A stretch of 64,000 nucleotides of DNA from Macrotrachela quadricornifera (lineage: Eukaryota > Rotifera > Eurotatoria > Philodinida > Philodinidae), in NCBI GenBank assembly GCA_022393335.1, contig JAJEKB010000414.1, positions 140,282 through 204,281 of the forward strand. The letters are read 5' to 3'. Below, piece after piece: positions 20,963 to 31,580 of this stretch. The position numbers and the translations under genes are program-made. The first letter of the stretch is position 1, and each line of letters starts with the position of its first letter. The notes under the pieces were generated by a model that ran no database searches, had not been told where the DNA came from, and saw only the letters and a list, made by a program, of their open reading frames with translations.

Positions 20963-22904
20963 AAAATAAGAACATTTTGAAATGATCTGACTAAATAAAA
21001 ATCACCGTTTGTTTGTTTTTGTTTTATTCATTCACTTTATTTAAAACAATGTTGTATTCACTTTTTTTTTTTCGTTTTGTTTTGTTTTGTCAATTGCTTA
21101 TATACATGTATCTCTGTATGTATATGTTTATGAAAGAAAATAAGAAAAAACTTGTATACATTTTCTTTTCGTTTCGTTCCCTTCCTACTTATTTAGTTGC
21201 TATATCCGTTTTTCTTTTTTGTTTTTTGTGTGTTCAGAATATTTGCATGTATGTATAGAGATGTACATGCATATTACATCCGGAAAAACAAACAATTTAT
21301 AGATATGAAAGATTAATTTAGAAATATTTAATCATAGATAAACAAAAAAAGTTTTTTTTTTTGTTTTTTTAGTTTTTATTAATTTAATTTGTTGATATCT
21401 AATAGATTTTAATTATTCTATTCTTTTTCCTTTTCTCTTTTTTTTTGTTTTTCGAATGGATTCATATTGTAAGTTTAAATATTTGATTAATCGAGATTTT
21501 AAGTATTGAACATATTTAACTTTTTTGACTTAAGTAAATTGTTTTTGTCGTATATAAAATGAAAGTAAGATGAATTATAAATATTTTCATTAAATACTGT
21601 TGATTAACAATGATACAACACTGACAGTTGTTTGAAATGGCTATTGCAATGATGAATAAGGTTCAAGCAATTCAAACTTTCAATGAAATGTTTTTTATGA
21701 ATCTTTTCATATCATTTGATAAAGTGTGAGCTGACAATCACCAAAGCCTATATTTTAACTTGAGTAAATATTTTCTTCTGGTTAAAAAATACAAAATACT
21801 CGAAGAAAATGCCGAATTTTTCGAGAAACATATCTTCTCTCGAAATGTGCTCAAATTTTCTATTTCGCTCTTTTTTTAGGTTTATCATCAAAAAATGAAT
21901 ATAAAAAAAGTTGTTAAATCAGTTACAGATTCAAAACTCTATTAACGATGATGCTTTGAATCGCGTTGAATATAATACATATAAGTCAATTTTATAAACT
22001 TGCCTATTTTTTTTACATAAGTGATAAAGGCAAATATTTTATCTCATTTGATTTAACATGCTATCAGTCAAAAAGTTGTGCATCGCTTTTTCTTTCCTTC
22101 TCTTTAGCGAGAGAAGTCATAATTACTAATATCATATGATAAGGAGAAAGGTCATTTTTTAAAGAAAATACTATTCTTCTCTTCAAATTACGTGAAAAAT
22201 TGTTCATATAGATAAAAACTGATGGTAAAATCGAATTAATATATTTTTAGAATATTCAGAGAATCTTTAAAGACTCTCTGTAAAGCCTTTACATGGAAAA
22301 CTATAGTATAAATAAAGGTACTTATAACATACGTCTGTCTTTAAGATAATATTTTTTGTGGCTATACTAAGTTAGTTCAATCTGCCTACAGAAAATAAAA
22401 GGAAAAGATAACTGCGTAATGCATCAGCTCGTCGCTGGCCAAATGTGAACATTTCGGATTCAAAAGGCTCGGCTGATGATCTTGCTGAAATGTGCAAGTC
22501 AAAATGTGACACAAAATGTTTTAGTACTTTGATTTATATGTCGTTACGTTTCTTTATCATTGAATGGGAAGATGTCGATGAGTATTTGAAGAGTAATGGT
22601 CTTATGATCACGCAAACGTCTCATAAATGGGCAAAAATATTTATCAGAGAAGAGCATGAAAAATTTTAATGTGATATACAGTTGTGGACAACAGCGTCGC
22701 GAGACAGCAAAAAACTATCTAAATGAGAGTCCTTTGCTTCGACAAAGTTTTCATAATAAACCGACTTACTGTTATTGAAACATGGACTATCTTCTACCCA
22801 CCAATGAAACTTATATTTGACAATTCTGACCGTGTTGCATTTAAATTTCGGACTAAGATCAATCTTTCGCTTTGAAAATTGTACTACAGACTAATATTTC
22901 ATCT

Positions 22905-24080
22905 ACTGGGTGGGCCGGGTGGGCAGCGCCTTCCCGAAATTTCGATTCGCCCTCCCGAAAATATACAATTAATTTCGTAAAAATTCAAAAGGCATCTTTC
23001 CTTTATTTCTTTTATTACTGTTGACCCTGATAAAGTTAAACTGACCTACTTTTTACATAGCTTAACTAAATTGATCATATTATTTTATTCATCCTTGTCT
23101 TAAATTGACGTTATTAGGTTTAGTCAAAAGCAGTCATATTGATCATTGTCTTACTCACCAGTTTGAACAATCAATGTTTGATACACTGTTACGATTAGAA
23201 GAATTGAAAGACATCAATACCACTGATTATAAACAAATATTCGAGATTGTTGATAAATTAAAGATATTAGCATATAATAATCATAAACGTATAATACGTT
23301 CAACAACAAAAACAAATGAAATTAGTTTAAAACAAGTATTTAATGATAAAATAGTCAAGTTTAATAATAAAATTATATTAAATATAACAGTTCGATTTGA
23401 ATCAAATGTGTTAGAGTTTCTCAATTGTTTTCGTATATTTTATGTTTCCTAATTAACTAATGAACAGCATTATGGTATGAAAGAGATTGATATAATCAAA
23501 CAATAGTTTCCTAATGATTTTGATGATGATTTACTCACCGAATGGAAAGTCTTTCGAAAATATTTATTAGCGCAAAAACAACAAGCATCAACAATTTTAA
23601 CACAACGACAACAATGTATTAACCTAGTTAACAATGGAATGTTAAGAGATACGTATCCACAATTATCATTAGCTGCTTAAATATTCTTATATACACCAAT
23701 CAATATAGCAACAGTTGAACATGATTTCAGTGCAATGAATAGAATATTAACTGATCTACGAAATCGTTTAGCAACAGAACATTTAGAACAATTAATGAGA
23801 ATATCAATAGAAGAATCATCTGATTTAGATAATAATTTAAAAGACTTAATTATTAATTGTTGGAAAAGTAAAAAATGACATAAAAATTCGGCTTAATTTA
23901 GATTTATTGTTTTCTTGTTAAAGTGTTTTTCTTTCGAATTGTTTTTTTCAGATTGTTTGGAAATAGAACAAGTGTAATGGTGTGGTAAATAAAAATAAAT
24001 AAGAGTTTGTGTGTATTCTTGCTATATCACGAACAATTTTTTTGGTCAGTAGCCCTCCCAAAAATATCAACTGCCCACCC
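22905..24080 (+). mobile_element. Decayed hAT-family DNA transposon
   Basis: GGGTGGGCAG at 22917-22926 is repeated inverted at 24071-24080. GCCCTCCCGAAAATAT-like sequence also occurs beside both ends. Between them the plus strand carries a broken transposase. Residues near 23105-23452 are in one open frame (LRLEELKDINTTDYKQIFEI). After stops comes a hAT C-terminal dimerisation region (SAMNRILTDLRNRLATEHLE, about 23700-23879). That end resembles the KIAA1586/ZMYM-like hAT group. In-frame stops (for example in QLSLAA-stop) and the missing BED/N-terminal part show it is dead. The exact ends and target duplication are unresolved. Confidence 0.75.
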
Positions 24081-25005
24081 AAAAAATGAGACCCAGATTC
24101 CTTACTGCAAGTAACGCTTATCTGCAGACTCGCTTAGTTCTTTCTCGTAGAAGTGCTGTTTCTAGACCCTCACGAAATTGCTTATTTATATGATTTCAAG
24201 AATTAAAGTCACAGCAGTCTCAGTGTTTTTTTCTGTCCAGTTTATCTACATGTTTGAGTACAGCGTTATAAGCAGAAGATCGAACTTCATTTTTCCAATA
24301 CTATTATGAAATTAACAAATTCTACTATCTGTTACTATTGCTATAGTATTAATACAAACGAATCATGGATTCTAGTCCTTCTGATCGATAAAACCTTACC
24401 CAAATTTTCTAGGAAAAAACTACTAATTGAAGTAGAGAGAAAAGTAAAAATTGACTTTTGACTTAGATTCTACATTTTCGATTACTTTTGGTCAAGTTTT
24501 ATAGAAAATGTTAGTAATTAATAATCAATTAATTATTAATTCGTTAAAATTGACCTCGGAGTTGGATTCTTTGACCTCAATTACCTATATAGACTAAATT
24601 TTTTCTCAGAAGTATTAATGAGTTTATATTGATGTAGTGTATACTAAATTCTGATTGACTTGAAATGACAGCCAGACAGACAGATTTTAGGCACCCTAAC
24701 TGTCATATTTAAACGCCGTATAATCCTTCCTTTCAGAAAAAAAATGTTCGTACACAATTAACTATTTAGCACTGTCTTAAATCCTTCCCTATATAATATT
24801 CCTTATATGTAGGTATGAAATTTTGATTGAGATGGCTTTGATTAATTATATTTACAATTAAATATGTGGGTCATTCTGTCGAAATTTTCCACTTATCATC
24901 AGTCTGCTATTTGACATACACGCAATCTGCATGTCACTTAGTTTTATTAAACAGCAAAAAAAAAAGAGAATATTTTCTTAATGTCAATCATAATCATAAT
25001 GGTAA

Positions 25006-25326
25006 TTATCCCCATCGCATAGGATGATCTCCAGCGGGCTTTTCTTCTGAACCACCAGTGGGTTTCATATGTTGATAAGTGGATACACGAAACCATGAAT
25101 TACGATTTGCACGAGGATAAAATAAAGATGATCGTTGAAAACGATAAGCAGATGAAGATTTTGGATACATTAATAATGGTACATCATTATCTTCATTGCT
25201 ATTATATTCACCATATAATGGATTATTCTTATCTTGATCAAAATTCGGACGATATATTGATGAACAAGAAATAAATAATAGGAATGAAATAAGTAGACCA
25301 ACTGAAAATAAATATGATGTTGACAT
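25006..25326 (-). CDS. Small secreted protein, candidate neuropeptide-type precursor
   Basis: A 106-aa protein in a single coding exon. It opens with a clear signal peptide (MSTSYLFSVGLLISFLLFIS, then a CSS cleavage region). The mature part is hydrophilic, with the motifs NPLYGEY, VPLLMYP, NSWFRVSTYQHMKP and a C-terminal MRWG. A terminal glycine after an aromatic residue is what peptide-amidating enzymes use, so an amidated C-terminus is possible. However, no dibasic KR/RR cleavage site is visible, only single arginines. The start is supported by a splice acceptor one base upstream of ATG (TTATTAG) and a GTAAGA donor at 25422, giving a 95-nt 5'-UTR intron. I do not recognise the family with certainty. 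A secreted conserved protein that is not a hormone is the alternative. Confidence 0.75.
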   Translation of the reverse strand: MSTSYLFSVGLLISFLLFISCSSIYRPNFDQDKNNPLYGEYNSNEDNDVPLLMYPKSSSAYRFQRSSLFYPRANRNSWFRVSTYQHMKPTGGSEEKPAGDHPMRWG

Positions 25327-25327
25327 C

Positions 25328-25422
25328 CTAATAAGTAAAAAAATAATAATAATTATGTATACGTAAATTAAAAATAAGAAATAATGAAAAATAATCGTTT
25401 ACATATAAACTTATTGTCTTAC
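25328..25422 (-). other. Predicted 5'-UTR intron of the secreted peptide gene
   Basis: On the minus strand CAAA|GTAAGA (25422) and TTATTAG|GATG (25328) give a 95-nt GT-AG intron ending one base before the start codon. Confidence 0.5.
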
Positions 25423-28400
25423 TTTGAAAAACGTTTATTTTATCTATATGTCGATCGATTTGCTTTTAAAAATGAATGATTATTAATGTAATATTATGAA
25501 TACTCAAATATATGGTTAGTATAGAAATGAAATTATTGGCACTTGACTCCTACAGAAATATTTCTATCACCTGTCCCTCTCTATTCAACTATTTATTATA
25601 AATCGATAGATTTTCTTTCCTATCATTTCATATATATATATTAAATGATTTCCCATTGGATTTTTTTTCTATATGAATATTTGATCAAATATCAAGTCAT
25701 TTTTTATTTTTTAAAAAATATACTAAAATATTTGAATTGAATTATATATAATAATATTAAATTAGAATAAGATTTTAGAAACAAATTAGATTCGAAATAT
25801 GAAATAATATACTAATACTCAATGAATATTTTTTTTATTAATGAATAAATTATTTCATATGTATCAGAAGATTTTAATATTTAACAGATTTTATGAGTTA
25901 CTATAAATAATTCTCTTGAGATAATTTAATATCAAGTTGAGAACTATTCTAATTTACTATTATATACTATTTTATAGGTTTCACTAGGGAGTAAATGTTC
26001 ATAATTAACCTCACATTTCATTGCTATCGGATATTATATTAGGTTTATTTTCTCATTACATACATCTGTTCTATCTAAGGAACACACAGAAATAATCTAC
26101 TCTTATCTTGACATAATTTTAATTTTCTTTTAAATTAAGTTATTTACAATTTTTGTGACATTTCGCCTAATGAAGAAGACTTTATCAAACATATAATGAG
26201 ATGAAAAAGAAAATGACAGAAAAAACAGAGCAGACTGATTATTTTAGACTAATAAGATCGTAATACGGACAAGGTTATAACCTGTCTAATCACAACTGTT
26301 ACAGTCGTGTTTTCTGTATCAATATCTTATTAGTTTAAAATAATCAGTCTGCACTGTTTTTTTCTGTTTGAAATAGCCTTTCTTTCCAAACAAAAATCTG
26401 CATATATTTTATATAGTTACAAGTCATGTGAAAATATCCGATATGCTGTTATAAAAAAATTGAAAGTTATTTTATCATTAATTATATAAATAAGAAATGA
26501 TAATTAACTAACTTATACAGTATATAAACAATATAAAAATTTCTTTTTTGATATTAAAAAGAAAAAAATAAATATTCATACCGTTATATTGTAAGTTTGT
26601 ATAAATTAAAAATAAAGAGTCAGACGAAGTTTTTGTTACGTATATTATCAATGAAAAAAAAAAATTTTCTATTTGTAACGTTTTTTTTTCTTGTATCGAT
26701 GAGAAGGATTTTGTAATTAAGTGTCAATAAGGAGGATTATTTATAGGAAAATGATTACGTTGTTGAAAAACCGATTATCTATGGTTGATAATTATGTAAA
26801 TATGTCATTATGAATAAATTCTCTATTCTTGTGGTTGAGCTTATTTTCATAGTTATTTATATATTAAGAAAGACAGAGTATAATTCGTTTTTCTATTAAA
26901 TATTCCTTGCTTTTGACATGTAAGAATAAAAACTGTAAAAGCTACAAAATTCAATTAAAAATTTAATCCTATTTATGAAAAATGATGTTTATCGTAATTT
27001 ATATACAAAGAAAAAGAAAATATCATGAGCCTTTTTTAATAATGTCCGCCGGCAAATTCCGCCCACACTTTTATAAGATTTTCTATCGATAAATTTTAAT
27101 TATGCTAGTTTTACAGCTCTTATTCAGGTACCTAGGAAATCATATATAGTTATGTGTTAATTACAGTGGAGAGGGAGTTCAAAATTTGTTTTTATCAATA
27201 TATCTTTACTGTAAACCTATTGTATTTTTGGTGAGCATTTTAGAAATTATATTTCTCATGTCAATGAAATATTTTTTTTTTGTTTGAGATAAATTGGATA
27301 GGAGAGATTTGAAATCGTGAAAAACCTTATGCTAATCATCAATTGTCTTGAAAACGATACATCATAATCTAGTGATATTTGTTTTCTAAATAGATTTGAA
27401 TGAATTCTACTGATGATTGAAATATCATATATTTCTTTGGGGAATTGTAGAAAGTTTAACCTTTGCAAATTAGTCTAAAATTTATTTCCACTATTTCAGG
27501 TGTAGGTACATTTTTATCATTTAGGAATTGAGATTAATATATGATTATAGGTTTGTATTTATATTGAAGGCAAATATAATTTTATTTATTTGTCATTCAA
27601 AATAAAATATTCAGAAAACTGAAGAAATAAGTAGAATAATTCATTAGTTCCAATAATATTTTTTACTTTTTCACTCTCTTTGCAGAGTATTCTACCTTGA
27701 CTATTAATAATTCAGTATACTAGAACTTTTGAACATGTGTATTGAAATTAATATAGCTATGAAAAATGCATGAATAAGTGTCGAGTTAATTTGTTCAATA
27801 AGAATTTTTGTTGATATCTAATTATCTAAATATCCGCTTTACGTTTATTTAACTATCATGAAGCTATACAAGTTTTATCTGAATAACGTATGTTTCCTGC
27901 AGAACAAAAATACTAGGAAGTTATATTTATATGTTGGATTATGTTATGAAGGTACAAATCGGTAGTGTATTATAAATTTTACTGGAAAATATTGAAAAAG
28001 TAGAAAAACAAAATACATCAATGTTCTTATTTTTGCAATATGTTTTTTAGAGATATAATTCTCTTCTAAAAACTTTTTTTTACATGGATAAATTTTGACG
28101 GTCTATTCAATCGTAACAGGGAAAATCTTCTAAAATGCTCACAAAAAATAAAATAGGTATACAGGAAAAATTATATTGATAAAAAAAAATTTTGAACTGT
28201 CTCTGTTGGAATTAACACAACTAAATAAAGACTATAGAACTATCAAAATTTAAATCTATTGACAGAAAGTCAATATAAAATTCTATACATTCTCAGTTTT
28301 TTTAAAAAAAGCAAATTTTCCTTATTTATTTCTTTGTTTTAATCAAGTAACTAATCACTAAACTATCTTTAACTTATTAAAAAAAAGTTCATACTAAAAA

Positions 28401-29809
28401 AAAACTTGAACAGAATAAACTTTTTTTAAAACAAACTTATGTAGCTTCAATTTATTTATGAATGGAAAGTCGATTTTATAACTTATTCAGTAATTAGTAG
28501 CTGATAGCTATTATAACGCATGAAATGACAAGACATCATTTAATTGTTTTCATTTTTTTTTCCACATAATAATGTCTATTATTAAAATGCAGTCATCAAT
28601 GAATATCAGCATAAGCTTTTAAAGAGCTAATGAGTTTTTTTTTGGATTTATTAATGTAATTCCAACATAAGTGATTGCATATTCTATAAAAATATTCAAA
28701 AGTAAAAAGATTCTACTTGGAATAAAATTATGCTTGAATTTCAACCACTGACTATTTTTGGTCTATATCTTGATCAAAACATAGATTACAATTGCTATTA
28801 TTCTTGTAATGAAAAATTTTTATCATTATTTGTACAAAAAAATCTATACAAAACACAAGTAGACAATGTTCTTTTGATAGATAAAAATAAGTTAAAGGAA
28901 TTTTGTACTATACTATATCAACAAAACTTTATGTGAAATATTTAAAAAAAACATCTAATTTGTGAATATTTTTGCTTATTTGAAATACAAATTCAAGTTT
29001 TTTTCCTATGTTAATGAAATAATTGAAATAAAATTAATTTTAATTGTCTCTAAATATCATTGATTTATACAAAGACGAAGTCTTGTGACATTTGTTTTTG
29101 ATTAAAATATAGTAATGATTCTACAACAATCGTATTAACCTTCATCTGCTATAAACTGCTGAAGGATAACAGGACGAATGCCTTTCCTATTAATATTCTC
29201 GTAACTATATGTACATGTTGTATGGTATAATCTTTTTTTTCTGTCTGCTCCTTTTTTTTCTTTTATATGCATGTCTATTATACAATCTATAAGCGAATGA
29301 ATAGATGTGAGAATATCAACAGAAAGAGAGAGAGAGAAAGAGAAAATAAGTACAGAGTTTATGCAATAGGATAAGGCATCTCGAGCGACCACCCATAGAT
29401 AGAAAGCTTAATTGTATATTTCTCGAGAATTTTTCCATAGGATAAAAAAAGTAGAGAAGAAGGACGCCAGTTTTCTTGTTTAGATTGATAAGTAAACATA
29501 GATATGCTGGAATGGAATAGATCTGGGAGATATACAATGATGCATCCATTTTCTTCTTCTTTTTTTTTCTTCTCTTTACATACAACTGTATCGTCACTGT
29601 TTGTACTAGCCATTTATTCTCCTTCTTTTTCTCTCTGTATCGGTTCGAGACTTGTCAATATATCGTCGTCGTTGTTGCCTTACCAAGTGTTCGTCGTTCT
29701 TCGATATAACCGCAAACGGACATAATAATATCTGAAGCAGCGACAGTGAGAAAAAGAGAAAAAAAAAGAACAAACAACATATATACTCTTTTACTAATAA
29801 TAATACACG
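25423..29809. other. AT-rich intergenic DNA with one MITE
   Basis: About 4.4 kb with no recognisable gene. It contains the 26215-26367 MITE. Small open frames (27256-27468, 28730-28936, 29135-29725) show no domain and are probably chance. Several overlapping frames near 29.1-29.7 kb arise from less AT-rich DNA that probably includes the promoter and 5' UTR of the IGFBP-like gene. Confidence 0.55.
26215..26367. mobile_element. About 150-bp MITE with about 44-bp terminal inverted repeats
   Basis: The left arm (26215-26258) contains GCAGACTGATTATTTTAGAC and then TAATAAGAT. The right arm (26323-26367) is its reverse complement with one substitution in that block, one outer substitution and one extra A. 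The centre holds a perfect AGGTTATAACCT palindrome (26272-26283). There is no coding capacity. Confidence 0.85.
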
Positions 29810-31222
29810 ATGGCTACTCTTAGCATTTTAACATTATTTCTATTCACTCTTTTCTGTTCAATAGTTATTGCACAAAATAAACCATGTGAACCATGTGATT
29901 CAAGCAAGTGTCCTTTGGTAATTCTAATAATTATATTTAATTTTTAGTTTTTTTTTCACTTGAAAAATAATTGTATAATATTTATAGACTTCAGACAAAG
30001 AATGTCTTGCTGGATTAACACTTGATAGATGTGGTTGTTGCCAAGTTTGTGCTCAACGTGAAGTTAGTAAAATAATTCTATAGAAAAAAAAACATCTATT
30101 CATATTTCAATTTATATTTAGAGTGAGCTATGTAATCATCCAGAGGTCCCATCAAGCAAACAATATGAAGCATGTGGTGAAAATCTTCAATGCAAGTAAG
30201 TTATCTATCACATTAATTTAAAAAGACCTTCAAGCTGGTAAATTCGTTTCGAATATTTTTTATCAATAGATCGATTATACATAAGATTGCTGGAGGAGAA
30301 GTTTGTGTGATTATATGATATGAGTATTTCGATTGAGATCATCTCGTTATTCAATGTTTTTCTTTTCAAAAATTAAGTGAAATATTAAAATTTTACAGAA
30401 GATACATCTTTTTTCTTGATGAAGAGATGTTTGTAAATAATTAATAATAATTTTTTTTATTAAATAGAATTCGCATGGATAATCGCGGAGTACCTCGTGA
30501 AGCTCGCTGTGAATGTAATGATCAAGTTGAAATGTGTGGGTAAGTTGAAAAGTCCTACTTCCATAATAAAATCTATAAAAATCTATATTTTAAAAAAATA
30601 AGTTCGGATAGTAAGACCTATCGTAATTACTGTCATTTAATGGAATCAAGTAAACTTGCTAAAATTGAACAAAAATCAATTATTAAAGTTCTTAAACGTA
30701 AACCATGCGATTCAGGTAGATATATATTTATAAAATTCTTCTGTTCATTTTCTTTATTTTTATTTTTTCTTAGCACCCGAAATAACATTACCACCAGTTA
30801 GTGTTTCAAATAAAACAGGAAGTAATGTATTTTTAACATGTGAAGCTGCTGGTGTACCATTACCTGTTGTTGAATGGGTTTATACATCACAAACAGGAAA
30901 ACAAATTGTTTATCCAAGTAAATATATAAATTAAATAAAAGAAAAATTAATATTTATGTTTAATTAATTAATTTAGCTGATGATGATCGTATATCAACAT
31001 TAGTTCGAGGTGGACCTAATGCTCATGTTCTTACATCATGGCTTCAAATTCAATCATTACAACGAAATGATCAAGGTACATATACATGTGTTGCAAGCAA
31101 TACATTGGGTAAAATTGAAAAATCCTGTACTGTCGCTGTTGAAAGTAAGAATATATACATATATTTTTTTTCAATTTTCTATATTGATAATTTATTATTA
31201 TTTAGCAGGTCGGGAACTTTAA
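29810..31222 (+). CDS. Secreted IGFBP-Kazal-Ig protein (IGFBP7/KAZALD1/IGFBPL1-like)
   Basis: Eight exons (29810-29917, 29988-30062, 30122-30195, 30468-30539, 30603-30715, 30774-30917, 30977-31144, 31206-31222) join to 256 aa; human IGFBP7 is about 280. A signal peptide (LSILTLFLFTLFCSIVIAQ) is followed by a Cys-rich IGFBP N-terminal domain (CEPCDSSKCPL ... DRCGCCQVC). Next is a Kazal-like segment (CGSDSKTYRNYCHLM, about 115-150), then an I-set Ig domain (VFLTCEAAGVPLPVVEW ... NDQGTYTCVASNTLG). This is the domain order of the IGFBP-related proteins, which act outside the cell on growth-factor signalling and matrix (family knowledge). The last exon is a 17-nt tail behind a tandem TAGCAG acceptor. 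Which of the three related vertebrate genes is closest cannot be told by eye. Confidence 0.92.
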
Positions 31223-31580
31223 ACGAATAGAATAATAAACTTATGCATTACTTTTTAAACTTTAAAATTAAAAAAAAGACAACCATTTATATCCATATCA
31301 GCTGATTTGTTTGCAGTTTGTTAAAAGTTTTTTTTTTCTGCTATCTTGTCATTCAATGTGTGTTTAAGTAGAATATTAGAAAAAATTTTGTTTTTTTTTT
31401 GTATTATTCAACAATTCTTTTGCTTTTTATTTGTTTTGTTCATTTCTTTTAAACATATACAATTCATTGTCTTAATTAATCATTATATTTTATTGAAATA
31501 AGTGAGAAAAAAAAACGTTTTATTATTCTTGAAAAAATATAGTCGTTATGTATTATCACAGGTATTTAAATGTTATGAAT
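31223..31580. other. Convergent 3' UTR interval
   Basis: 358 bp of AT-rich sequence between the IGFBP-like (+) and OGFr-like (-) stop codons, presumably both 3' UTRs. I see nothing else in it. Confidence 0.6.

Noticed and set aside
29135..29725. Several overlapping 70-90 aa frames on both strands
   Set aside because: All overlap each other in low-complexity sequence with no domain; probably promoter and 5' UTR of the IGFBP-like gene.
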